Shown piece after piece: positions 7,774-14,231 of a stretch of DNA of 14,231 bases (position 1 is the stretch's first letter; each line of letters starts with the position of its first letter). Origin of the DNA: Bacillota bacterium (GTDB taxonomy: Bacteria; Bacillota; Clostridia; Clostridiales; Clostridiaceae); contig JAEXZL010000112.1 in NCBI GenBank assembly GCA_023451395.1, positions 1 through 14,231 on the forward strand, in the 5' to 3' direction. Position numbers and translations under genes: made by a program. Below the pieces are notes generated by a model. The model ran no database searches. It saw nothing but the letters and a program-made list of their open reading frames with translations, and had not been told where the DNA came from.

Positions 7774-7794
7774 ATATTAAAAAATACCTAAATT

Positions 7795-7824
7795 TTGTTC
7801 ATTAAAAAACATAAAAAATAAATA
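7795..7824 (+). promoter_or_regulatory. Weak candidate promoter for the ABC transporter operon
   Basis: TTGTTC at 7795-7800 and TAAATA at 7819-7824 are 18 bp apart, just after the hairpin. Both boxes match consensus only in part and the region is A-rich by nature. A promoter is expected here only if the hairpin really terminates transcription. Confidence 0.25.
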
Positions 7825-7848
7825 TTGAACATGAAAGGAATTAAAACA

Positions 7849-8841
7849 ATGAAAAAAAATAAAAGAATCATTAGAACTGTGTTGTCTTTTATTATCTTGA
7901 CCGGAATTATTTCTCTTACGGGGTGTTCTTCCAAAAAAGAAACGGTATTGATTTATACAAGCGCTGAGGACTATAGAGTAGCAGATTTAAAAGCACGTTT
8001 GGATGAAGAATTCCCAGACTACGATATCGTTGTGGAATATAAAGATACTGGTAGCCACGCCGCTAAGCTTATTGCTGAAGGAAAGGATACAGACTGCGAT
8101 ATAACATATGATCTGGAATATGGTTATTTGGAACAGCTAGCTAACTCTGGAGTTCTGGCTGATGTATCGTCCTATGATACTTCCGTCTATTCAGAGGATG
8201 CAGTGCGTAGTAAAAATTTTCTACCTGAAGTTCGAAACGGAGGAGCAATAATAATTAATCCCGATGTTTTGAAAGAAAAAAACCTTTCCGCTCCGGAAAG
8301 TTATGAGGATTTGCTTAAACCTGAGTATAAAGGGCTAATCTCAATGCCGAATCCTAAATCATCTGGAACAGGATATATGTTTTTAAGAGCTCTGGTAAAC
8401 TCTATGGGAGAGGATAAAGCCTTTGCTTATTTTGACAAACTCACTGAGAATATACTTGCATATACATCCTCCGGATCTGGTCCAGTTAATGCTTTAAAAA
8501 ATAAGGAAGCAGCAGTTGGCTTGGGAATGACTGCTCAGGCTGTTACAGCAATAAACGAGGGAGCAAACCTTGAGATAATTTATTTTGAGGAAGGTTCTCC
8601 ATTCTCAATGTATGGTCAGTCAATAATCAGTGGAAAAGAAGAGAGAGAATCTGTTAAAAAGGTTTTTGATTTTATGATAAACACATACAGTAAAGAAACA
8701 AATGAAAAATTTTATCCTGAACAGATATATAAGAATACAAGTATTACTATAAAAAATTATCCTAGTAACATTAAATATGCTGATATGAATGGCAATACAG
8801 TAGAAGAAAAAAATAAGCTACTGAGTAAATGGAAATATTAA
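7849..8841 (+). CDS. ABC transporter substrate-binding lipoprotein, iron/AEP-type family
   Basis: Extracellular solute receptor anchored as a lipoprotein. A basic start and hydrophobic segment end in LTGC (lipobox, Cys26), then SSKKE. The mature part begins VLIYTSAEDY and carries MPNPKSSGTGYMFLRALV and, later, GSPFSMYGQSIISG, the pattern of the periplasmic-binding family that includes 2-aminoethylphosphonate and ferric-iron receptors. The paired tyrosines of FbpA-type iron binders are not evident, which favours a small organic ligand such as AEP, though this is family-level inference. I chose the ATG at 7849 because AAAGGA lies 9 nt before it and it gives a normal signal peptide; a TTG at 7825 and ATG at 7831 are in frame but lie in or before that ribosome site. 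The 330-residue length is normal. It is first in the transporter operon. Confidence 0.87.
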   Translation: MKKNKRIIRTVLSFIILTGIISLTGCSSKKETVLIYTSAEDYRVADLKARLDEEFPDYDIVVEYKDTGSHAAKLIAEGKDTDCDITYDLEYGYLEQLANSGVLADVSSYDTSVYSEDAVRSKNFLPEVRNGGAIIINPDVLKEKNLSAPESYEDLLKPEYKGLISMPNPKSSGTGYMFLRALVNSMGEDKAFAYFDKLTENILAYTSSGSGPVNALKNKEAAVGLGMTAQAVTAINEGANLEIIYFEEGSPFSMYGQSIISGKEERESVKKVFDFMINTYSKETNEKFYPEQIYKNTSITIKNYPSNIKYADMNGNTVEEKNKLLSKWKY

Positions 8842-8869
8842 TTATTATTAGTTGAGGGGAAGTGTAAAT

Positions 8870-9634
8870 GTGGGGGACCTTAGACATAAATTAGACGTGA
8901 CTTCACTGGTTTATAATTTTGGAAGTAAGAGAGTATTGGATAACGTCAGCTTCAGTGTATTAGAAGGAGAATTTCTTTCAATTTTGGGACCATCAGGCTG
9001 TGGCAAAACAACCTTGCTAAGGATACTTATAGGGCTTTTGAAGCCCACGGAAGGGCACATTATAAAAGACGGTTTAGATATTACACAAGTTTCTCCCTCC
9101 CACCGCAGCATGGGAATTGTGTTTCAAAATTATGCTCTCTTTGAAAACATGACAGTTTTAGGAAATGTTGAATATGCGCTAAAAATAAAGAAGTCTACAA
9201 AAACTAATGCAAGAAGCAAAGCTATAGCAATGATTGAACACATGGGGCTTTCAAAGCATATGTACAAAAAGCCCTACGAGCTCTCCGGCGGGCAGCAGCA
9301 GAGGGTTGCCATTGCTAGGACCCTTGTGCTCAATCCTGATATAATTTTATTTGACGAACCTATGTCTGCTCTGGATGTGGCAACCAGATTGATGCTGAGA
9401 AAAGAATTGAAGAAAATTCAGGCAGAGTTTGGTACAACCATGATCTATATTACCCATGATCAGGAGGAAGCATTTGCACTATCTGACAGGATAATGGTAA
9501 TGGATGAAGCGAAGCTTGTACAGATTGGCACACCTGAAGAGATAATTGAATCTCCTGCAAACGATTATGTGCGATCTTTTGTCATAGATAATTTGCAGAT
9601 GAAAATAGATTCTCTGGCAAAATGTGTGAGGTGA
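8870..9634 (+). CDS. ABC transporter ATP-binding protein
   Basis: Cytosolic ATPase that drives the importer formed with the genes on either side. Counting from the GTG at 8870 (254 residues), Walker A GPSGCGKTT is at 40-48, the Q-loop in VFQNYALF at about 84-91, the signature LSGGQQQ at 138-144, Walker B ILFDEP at 159-164 and the switch His at 196 in THDQEEA. GAGGGG at 8854-8859, 10 nt upstream, favours this GTG over the in-frame TTG at 8852; an ATG at 8868 is out of frame. Family members for iron, AEP or polyamines are often near 350 residues with a C-terminal TOBE regulatory domain; here the protein stops soon after the nucleotide-binding domain, so the TOBE part is absent. Confidence 0.93.
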   Translation: MGDLRHKLDVTSLVYNFGSKRVLDNVSFSVLEGEFLSILGPSGCGKTTLLRILIGLLKPTEGHIIKDGLDITQVSPSHRSMGIVFQNYALFENMTVLGNVEYALKIKKSTKTNARSKAIAMIEHMGLSKHMYKKPYELSGGQQQRVAIARTLVLNPDIILFDEPMSALDVATRLMLRKELKKIQAEFGTTMIYITHDQEEAFALSDRIMVMDEAKLVQIGTPEEIIESPANDYVRSFVIDNLQMKIDSLAKCVR

Positions 9635-9638
9635 TTTT

Positions 9639-11291
9639 TTGAAAAATATAAAAAGACCGCCTCATGTGAGCAAAAAAAACAAAGTATTTAGCACATCAGA
9701 TGGGATTAAGTTAATTATTGGGTTGATTTTTACTGTTATGGTTATTTATCCTATTATCCGAATGTTTATGTATATAGACTCGGCCAGTATAAAACGTGTT
9801 ATTTCAGCCCCTATCTTCTTTCAAGCTTTAGGAAACTCGGTAAAAGTTGCAGCGATAGCTACAGTCATCACCTTGATATTATCCTATTTTCTCGCAATGT
9901 GCATAGAAAGATCAGGGATCAGATTTACAGGATTATGGAATATAATATTGGTGCTTCCAATGCTTATTCCTTCCATTTCTCATGGAATGGGTTTGATAGT
10001 GCTCTTAGGAAATAATGGTGTTATAACAAGACTGTTCAACTTAAAGTGGAATATATATGGAATGTGGGGTATAATTGCTGGTTCTGTTATGTATGCCTTC
10101 CCTATAGCATTTCTCATGATAAAAGACGTCCTTAAGTACGAGGATAGATCACCCTATGAAGCAGCGGAGATTTTAGGAATACCAAAATGGAGGCAGTTTG
10201 CATCTATAACTCTGCCGTATCTTAGAAAGCCTCTTATTTCAGTAGTCTTCGCCGTTTTTACCTTGGTAGTAACAGATTATGGAGTGCCTCTCATGGTTGG
10301 AGGTAAATTTTCCACAATCCCGGTTATTATGTATCAGGATGTAATAGGGCAGCTGGATTTCGGTAGTGGTTCAGTTTACGGAGTGATCTTGCTTATTCCA
10401 GCGGTAATAGCATTTATATTCGACTTGCTAAATAAGGATACGGGAAATTCAACCTATGTTACAAAAAAAATCGAAGGTATGCAAAATAAAACTATACAAG
10501 CCCTTTCCTATTTATATTGCGGAATAATTTCCCTTTGTGTGTTACTTCCTATTGTTTCATTTATAATATTAGGATTTGCGGAAAATTATCCAGTAAATTT
10601 GAAATTTACATTTAAGAATATATTACAAACCATGAATATGAATGCAGATCGATACCTTTTGAATTCCATAATCATAGCAATTATGGTTTCTATATTAGGT
10701 GTGATTATTGCTTTTATAACAGCTTATTTTACCTCCCGTATGAAATCTAAGTCATCAAAATTTCTTCATCTTATCGCTATTACTTCTGCCGCTATACCTG
10801 GAATCGTTCTTGGGCTTTCATATGTTATTGTTTTTAAAGGAAGCTTTATATACAAAACCATTGCAATACTGATAATGGTAAATATAATTCATTTTATTGC
10901 TTCACCTTATATTATGATTTATAACTCCTTGAATAAAATAAACGAAAATCTAGAATCTGTGGGAAAAACTCTTGGTATAAGCAGAATCAGAATGATAAAG
11001 GATGTATTTATTCCTCAGTGTGCCGTTACTATATGTGAGATGCTTTCATATTTTTTCGTCAATTGTATGATGACTATCTCTGCAGTATCCTTTTTGGCCA
11101 CAACGTCAAATAAGCCTCTAGCTCTAATGATAAATCAATTTGAGGCTCAGATGCAGCTTGAATGTGCAGCGGTAGTATCACTGGCAATTTTACTAGTGAA
11201 TATAGTTTTAAAAATAGTAATATACATGGTAAAAAAATATATATCAGGTCATAAGGCCTATAATAAATACTTAGCAAAGGAAGCCGTATAA
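9639..11291 (+). CDS. Fused two-domain ABC transporter permease
   Basis: 550 residues forming both halves of the membrane channel in one chain, with about 12 hydrophobic segments in two sets (roughly 23-263 and 288-530). Each half has the cytoplasmic EAA loop that docks on the ATPase: EAAEILGIPKWRQF at about 174-187 and ESVGKTLGISRIRMI at about 439-453, each followed by a proline-containing helix. The length and fused layout fit the FbpB/ThiP and AEP-type (PhnU2-like) permeases. The TTG start has GAGGTGA just upstream, overlapping the stop of the ATPase gene, so the two are translationally coupled. The 3' end carries the ribosome site of the next gene. Confidence 0.92.
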   Translation: MKNIKRPPHVSKKNKVFSTSDGIKLIIGLIFTVMVIYPIIRMFMYIDSASIKRVISAPIFFQALGNSVKVAAIATVITLILSYFLAMCIERSGIRFTGLWNIILVLPMLIPSISHGMGLIVLLGNNGVITRLFNLKWNIYGMWGIIAGSVMYAFPIAFLMIKDVLKYEDRSPYEAAEILGIPKWRQFASITLPYLRKPLISVVFAVFTLVVTDYGVPLMVGGKFSTIPVIMYQDVIGQLDFGSGSVYGVILLIPAVIAFIFDLLNKDTGNSTYVTKKIEGMQNKTIQALSYLYCGIISLCVLLPIVSFIILGFAENYPVNLKFTFKNILQTMNMNADRYLLNSIIIAIMVSILGVIIAFITAYFTSRMKSKSSKFLHLIAITSAAIPGIVLGLSYVIVFKGSFIYKTIAILIMVNIIHFIASPYIMIYNSLNKINENLESVGKTLGISRIRMIKDVFIPQCAVTICEMLSYFFVNCMMTISAVSFLATTSNKPLALMINQFEAQMQLECAAVVSLAILLVNIVLKIVIYMVKKYISGHKAYNKYLAKEAV

Positions 11292-11293
11292 TT

Positions 11294-12181
11294 ATGATTA
11301 CAAAAAAGCAGTTTGATATATTGGTATACCTAGCGGAATGCGAGAATAAAGAATCACAGCGAGGTATTGCACAAGGAACAGGAATGTCCGTGGGTACAGT
11401 TAACAAGATAATGTCCGAGCTTTCCGAAATGGAATTTGTATCTGATGGTAAAATAACTGAAAAGGGATATACCCAGTTGGATAATTATCGAGTTAAAAGG
11501 GCAGTATTTATTGCAGCGGGATTTGGCTCCCGCCTTGCCCCTATAACCTTCAACACACCAAAGCCTCTAGTACGGGTAAAAGGAAAACGAATAATCGATT
11601 CTCTCCTAGATGCAGTGTTAGCACAAGGTATAACGGAAATTTATATAGTTCGTGGATATCTTGGTGAGCAATTTGATCAGCTACTATATAAATATCCAAT
11701 GATTAAATTTATTGAGAATCCGGATTATAACGAGGCTAATAATATATCTTCCATTTATTGTGCTAGATATCTTCTAAAAAACGCATATGTATTAGAGGGG
11801 GATCTACTTCTTTATAATCCAAAGCTCATAACAAAATACCAGTATATGTCTAATTATCTTGGAGTTCAAGTTGAGAAGACCGATGACTGGTGCCTGTATT
11901 CAGATAACGGAAGAGTATCAAAACTAGCAATAGGTGGAGTTAATTGCTATCATATGTTTGGGATATCATATTGGACTGAGGAAGATGGTGCAAAACTAGT
12001 TGATGATATCAAGAATGTTTATCATGCTCCTGGAGGCAAGGAGCGCTACTGGGATCAGGTTGCACTTGAATATCATATTGACAACTATGATGTGTCTGTC
12101 CGAGAATGTACTTTTGATGATATTACCGAGATAGATACCTTTAACGAACTTAAAAAAATTGATAAAACCTATGATATGTAA
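11294..12181 (+). CDS. Winged-helix domain fused to LicC-like CTP-dependent nucleotidyltransferase
   Basis: 295 residues. The first ~65 form a MarR/Lrp-like winged helix (recognition-helix region SVGTVNKIMSELSEM, wing VSDGKITEKG). From about 68 on it is a LicC-type nucleotidyltransferase: VFIAAGFGSRLAPIT with the NTP loop at 74-85, TPKPLVRVKGK at 89-98, GYLGEQFDQL at 121-130, the catalytic-metal region EGDLLL at 168-173 and YWDQVAL at 252-258. LicC makes CDP-choline from phosphocholine and CTP; the related PntC makes CMP-AEP from 2-aminoethylphosphonate. It starts 3 bp after the permease gene with AAAGGAAG about 11 nt upstream, so it belongs with the transporter. No choline kinase gene is in the window, which fits direct activation of an imported phosphonate (inference). 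The N-terminal domain may make it a DNA-binding sensor of its own substrate. Confidence 0.85.
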   Translation: MITKKQFDILVYLAECENKESQRGIAQGTGMSVGTVNKIMSELSEMEFVSDGKITEKGYTQLDNYRVKRAVFIAAGFGSRLAPITFNTPKPLVRVKGKRIIDSLLDAVLAQGITEIYIVRGYLGEQFDQLLYKYPMIKFIENPDYNEANNISSIYCARYLLKNAYVLEGDLLLYNPKLITKYQYMSNYLGVQVEKTDDWCLYSDNGRVSKLAIGGVNCYHMFGISYWTEEDGAKLVDDIKNVYHAPGGKERYWDQVALEYHIDNYDVSVRECTFDDITEIDTFNELKKIDKTYDM

Positions 12182-12217
12182 AAATTGTGGTGTTATTATT
12201 TTATAAATCGGATAGAA

Positions 12218-12240
12218 GGTAGATAATTATTTTATCTACC
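12218..12240. repeat. 9-bp hairpin, possible domain VI relic of a group II intron or operon-end hairpin
   Basis: GGTAGATAA and TTATCTACC form a perfect 9-bp stem around a 5-nt loop, 37 bp after the stop of the nucleotidyltransferase gene. There is no T-run on either side, so it is a poor intrinsic terminator. On the minus strand it follows the domain V-like hairpin, where domain VI of a group II intron would be. Confidence 0.4.
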
Positions 12241-12249
12241 GACCTCCTC

Positions 12250-12281
12250 CGCCACCGAGTGTACCCTTCGGTACACGGCGA
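12250..12281 (-). ncRNA. Possible decayed group II intron domain V
   Basis: On the minus strand, CCG pairs with CGG below and TGTACC with GGTACA above, with a GAAG loop and a two-base CT bulge on the 3' side. This resembles domain V: a 6-bp upper stem, tetraloop, dinucleotide bulge and lower stem with a G-U pair. It differs from consensus in the catalytic AGC triad (here CGC), in a lower stem shorter by about two pairs and in the non-GNRA loop. The core palindrome GTGTACC/GGTACAC is at 12259-12276. Its place right after the reverse-transcriptase remnant supports the call, but it may be coincidence. Confidence 0.35.
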
Positions 12282-12630
12282 TTCTTTAGTATACTCTTTT
12301 ATTTTAGCTTTTATTTTATTCACTGCCTTTGGATGTATACGAAGTCTGGTGGCGTTCTTACTTTTATAGAAAGAGAATGCCAAGAACTTAATTTTCCCGG
12401 CATAGGCTACTACGGCTTTCTCTCATTTACTTTAAGGAATAACTTCTTCTCTATAAAAGGTATTATGTTATCAATGGTTCGTGTTGTACCTTTTTGGCTT
12501 TTACAAAAAATTACTATAAAGTATTCTTAACTACCACTCCAGCATTCAAGTATTTGTGGATTAATGATATAAATCTCCCATCCTTGATGATTCATTAGAG
12601 AACTTCAATAAGTTTGCTCTGTTTAACAGA
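12282..12630 (-). pseudogene. Remnant of group II intron reverse transcriptase/maturase
   Basis: Three collinear minus-strand pieces match a group II intron-encoded reverse transcriptase. Piece one (12630-12529) reads SVKQSKLIEVL, two stops, then KDGRFISLIHKYLNAGVVV. Piece two (12523-12419) reads YFIVIFCKSQKG then IIPFIEKKLFLKVNER. Piece three (12416-12282) reads AVVAYAGKIKFLAFSFYKSK then RLRIHPKAVNKIKAKIKEYT. Between pieces one and two the PQGG and YADD catalytic region is deleted; between two and three one base is missing; after three, domain X and the endonuclease part are gone. It cannot encode an active enzyme. An open frame in piece three continues to 12201 through the domain V-like hairpin, but that extension has no family match I recognise. 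The similarity is judged by eye against the LtrA-type family. Confidence 0.78.
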
Positions 12631-12666
12631 AGAGTTTTTTCATTAGCCTTTGGCTACTATTTTTAC

Positions 12667-13911
12667 TTAATTATATACCGGGTTAAGCATTGACTTAAGG
12701 GTTTCTCTTATACCTTCTTCAGTGATAATATTATCTCTTTTCTGTATCTCCCCTCTTAATGTATAAACTATGCTAGGAGCCTCTACAGTGCCTAACCTTG
12801 CGGCTAGGGAAGCATTCTTATATACGTCTATCTTGTTGACCTTTATTTCTCCATCCATCTCTTTTTCAATATCTTCTATAACCTTTAAATATTCTCGGCT
12901 CTTCTCATCTATTGGCGACCAAAGATATATTATACCTGGTTTCTCCACCTGCATTATCTCTGACTCAAAGACTTCTGATTCGGCAATATACTTTTCAGCT
13001 CCCACTCCTGCTATAGCTCCATCACCTACAGCTGTAGCTACCTGTTTAAGGAACTTATCTCTTACATCCCCTACTGCAAAGACACCCTCTAAATTAGTTT
13101 CCATAGCTTCATTGGTAATGATAAAACCTCTGCTATTTAAATTTATCTCTTCTTTAAATATCTCTGTATTAGGCAAATAACCTATGAACAGGAAGCAACC
13201 GTCTACTGGTACATCTATAAGGCTTCCTTTTTTTACATCCTTGAGAACTACAGTATTTAGCCTCTCCTCACCCTTAAATTGATGAACTGTAGAGTTCCAG
13301 ATAAACTCCATCTTTGGATTCTTTAAGGCCTGTGATTGAGCTATCTTATTAGCATCCATAATTCCTTCATCATGGATTACGGATACAATTACCTTCTTAG
13401 CAAATTTAGTTAAGAACATTCCTTCTTCTATAGCTGCATCACCGCTGCCTATAATCATAACTGTTTTATCGGTATAAAAAGCTGCATCACAGGTAGCGCA
13501 GAAGGATATGCCTTTATCATAAAGATATTTTTCCTCATCTATAGCACCTGTAAGTCTTGGCTTTCCACCGGTAGCGAGAATCACAGCCTTAGCATGATAA
13601 TCTATTCTAAAGGTTTCAACAACCTTATCCTTCCCTTGAAGCTTAACTCCTTTAACGTCTGTAAGTTTAAAATCCACACCAAAGTTCTTAGCCTGTTTAT
13701 GAAAGAGATTCATAAGCTTTGTTCCTGATATCTCTTCTGGAAACCCAGGATAATTAGCAATCTCGCTGGTATATGTGGCCAATCCACCTACTAAGGATTT
13801 TTCAATGAGAAGTGTTTTTAGTTGAGCTCTACCACAATATATAGCTGCTGTAAGCCCTGCTGCACCTCCCCCTATAATCACTACATCATAGTACTCATTT
13901 TTCTTTATCAT
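12667..13911 (-). CDS. trxB: Thioredoxin reductase-like flavoprotein with C-terminal cysteine-free thioredoxin fold
   Basis: 414 residues: a TrxB-like reductase (1-310) plus about 100 extra. FAD binding is shown by VVIIGGGAAGL at 10-20 and GVFAVGD at 276-282; the redox pair is Cys138 and Cys141 in CATC. In the nucleotide domain GSGDAA at 155-160 keeps the GxGxxA pattern, but the HRRxxxR motif that holds the NADPH 2'-phosphate is replaced by HDEGIMDAN (180-188). Clostridia are known to have ferredoxin-dependent flavin thioredoxin reductases lacking NADPH motifs, so NADPH is unlikely to be the donor; NADH or ferredoxin are candidates. The tail (about 326-410) has a thioredoxin-like pattern including APS with the cis-Pro, but WSPIDEKS stands where WCGPC would be and no cysteine is present. 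AAAGGAG lies 6 nt before the ATG. It lies downstream of a sulfur-transport gene and its terminator. Confidence 0.9.
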   Translation of the reverse strand: MIKKNEYYDVVIIGGGAAGLTAAIYCGRAQLKTLLIEKSLVGGLATYTSEIANYPGFPEEISGTKLMNLFHKQAKNFGVDFKLTDVKGVKLQGKDKVVETFRIDYHAKAVILATGGKPRLTGAIDEEKYLYDKGISFCATCDAAFYTDKTVMIIGSGDAAIEEGMFLTKFAKKVIVSVIHDEGIMDANKIAQSQALKNPKMEFIWNSTVHQFKGEERLNTVVLKDVKKGSLIDVPVDGCFLFIGYLPNTEIFKEEINLNSRGFIITNEAMETNLEGVFAVGDVRDKFLKQVATAVGDGAIAGVGAEKYIAESEVFESEIMQVEKPGIIYLWSPIDEKSREYLKVIEDIEKEMDGEIKVNKIDVYKNASLAARLGTVEAPSIVYTLRGEIQKRDNIITEEGIRETLKSMLNPVYN

Positions 13912-13950
13912 ATTAATCTCCTTTAAAAAGATTATTTTAGTATTTTAGTT

Positions 13951-13984
13951 TAAAAATAAAGGCGACTATTTTTTTAGCCACCTT
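13951..13984 (-). terminator. Intrinsic terminator after the YeeE/YedE-like gene
   Basis: On the minus strand AAGGTGGCTA pairs with TAGTCGCCTT (10 bp, two G-U wobbles) around six A's, followed by TTATTTTT. It starts about 25 nt after the stop codon. As it lies between the sulfur-transport gene and the reductase gene, the latter needs readthrough or a promoter in the 40 bp before its ribosome site, where only a weak TAAAAT box is seen. Confidence 0.8.
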
Positions 13985-14009
13985 AATTCAGTGAAAATTA
14001 CTATCATAA

Positions 14010-14231
14010 TTACATAAAATATTTCACTAGAAGTTTGCTGCCTATCCATGCTCCTACAAACATAAATACCCAGTAAACCCAGCCGTGGAGCGAGAGGGAA
14101 GCTACACCACTGAATAGGGCTCCTATATTACAGCCAAAGGCTATTCTTGCTCCATAACCCATCATAAGTCCACCTAATACCGCTGCAACTACCTGCCTTA
14201 AGGATTTTATTTTCTTTATTTTAAATTGTGA
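14010..14231 (-). CDS. YeeE/YedE-family sulfur-transport membrane protein, C-terminal fragment
   Basis: Only the last 73 residues lie in the window; the frame is open to its end and stops at TAA 14010-14012. The fragment contains GGLMMGYGARIAFGCNIGAL and then a tryptophan-rich span GWVYWVFMFVGAWIGSKL. The GxGxR...GCNIG pattern with its conserved cysteine is characteristic of the YeeE/YedE (DUF395) family, whose studied members take up thiosulfate or other sulfur species through cysteines in the membrane. At least two membrane spans are visible. The substrate here is unknown. Its position upstream of a thioredoxin-reductase-like gene fits a sulfur or thiol-redox role (inference). Confidence 0.87.
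   Translation of the reverse strand, partial: SQFKIKKIKSLRQVVAAVLGGLMMGYGARIAFGCNIGALFSGVASLSLHGWVYWVFMFVGAWIGSKLLVKYFM

Noticed and set aside
8868..8870. ATG as start of the ATP-binding protein
   Set aside because: It is out of frame with the ABC domain; the overlapping GTG at 8870 is in frame and well spaced from GAGGGG.
11074..11406. 110-codon minus-strand open frame
   Set aside because: Spans the junction of two well-supported plus-strand genes and reads as antisense of their codons.
12333..12530. 65-codon plus-strand open frame in the right intergenic region
   Set aside because: No family match; the opposite strand carries reverse-transcriptase pieces that explain this DNA better.
12618..12656. 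Small hairpins TCTGTTTAACAGA (followed by TTTTTT) and TAGCC-TTT-GGCTA as terminators
   Set aside because: Stems of about 5 bp; the first lies inside the intron remnant with a gap before the T-run, the second has no T-run on the minus strand after the reductase gene. Too weak to call.
12770..13180. 136-codon plus-strand open frame
   Set aside because: Antisense shadow within the thioredoxin reductase-like gene.
1..14231. tRNA, rRNA, CRISPR array, phage attachment site or complete insertion sequence
   Set aside because: None seen by eye: no spaced repeats, no transposase frame and no tRNA-like cloverleaf ends. A covariance-model scan would settle the RNA part.

Overview
The window is AT-rich with strong purine-rich Shine-Dalgarno sites, several TTG/GTG starts and low-GC Gram-positive (clostridial) protein types. 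A Clostridium or close relative is the best guess; the species cannot be told from sequence alone.

Layout. (1) 1-2052, minus strand: an EF-G-like translational GTPase, cut by the window edge. (2) 2053-2901: a long AT-rich divergent intergenic region with a hairpin between a Shine-Dalgarno-like site and the EF-G-like start, a 13-bp perfect inverted repeat, and two sigma-A-type promoters in imperfect tandem repeats reading rightward. (3) 2902-7715, plus strand: a tight envelope operon with a polytopic sulfatase/LTA-synthase-family phosphotransferase, a small membrane protein with a very acidic tail, a type I signal peptidase, and a 710-residue protein joining a YidC/Oxa1 insertase domain to a CDP-glycerol glycerophosphotransferase (TagB/TagF-type) domain. 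(4) 7720-7773: a 20-bp-stem hairpin that probably ends or attenuates this operon. (5) 7849-12181, plus strand: a lipoprotein, an ATPase and a fused two-domain permease of the iron/2-aminoethylphosphonate (AEP) type, then a winged-helix/LicC-like nucleotidyltransferase fusion. (6) 12182-12666: a decayed group II intron remnant on the minus strand, with broken reverse-transcriptase reading frames and possible domain V/VI-like hairpins. (7) 12667-14231, minus strand: a thioredoxin-reductase-like flavoprotein with a cysteine-free thioredoxin-fold tail, a terminator, and the C-terminal end of a YeeE/YedE sulfur-transport protein.

How the genes may work together (inference): blocks 3 and 5 look like one cell-surface polymer module. 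The transporter would import a small phosphonate or choline-like headgroup, the LicC-like enzyme would activate it with CTP, and the YidC-glycerophosphotransferase fusion and the sulfatase-fold enzyme would build or decorate a glycerol-phosphate-type polymer, with a dedicated signal peptidase for processing. The plus-strand cassette lies between minus-strand genes and has an intron relic at its right edge, which suggests an accessory insertion. The most unusual items are the YidC-glycerophosphotransferase fusion, the HTH-cytidylyltransferase fusion next to an importer with no kinase gene, the thioredoxin reductase lacking its NADPH-phosphate motif, and the hairpin-spaced ribosome binding site.
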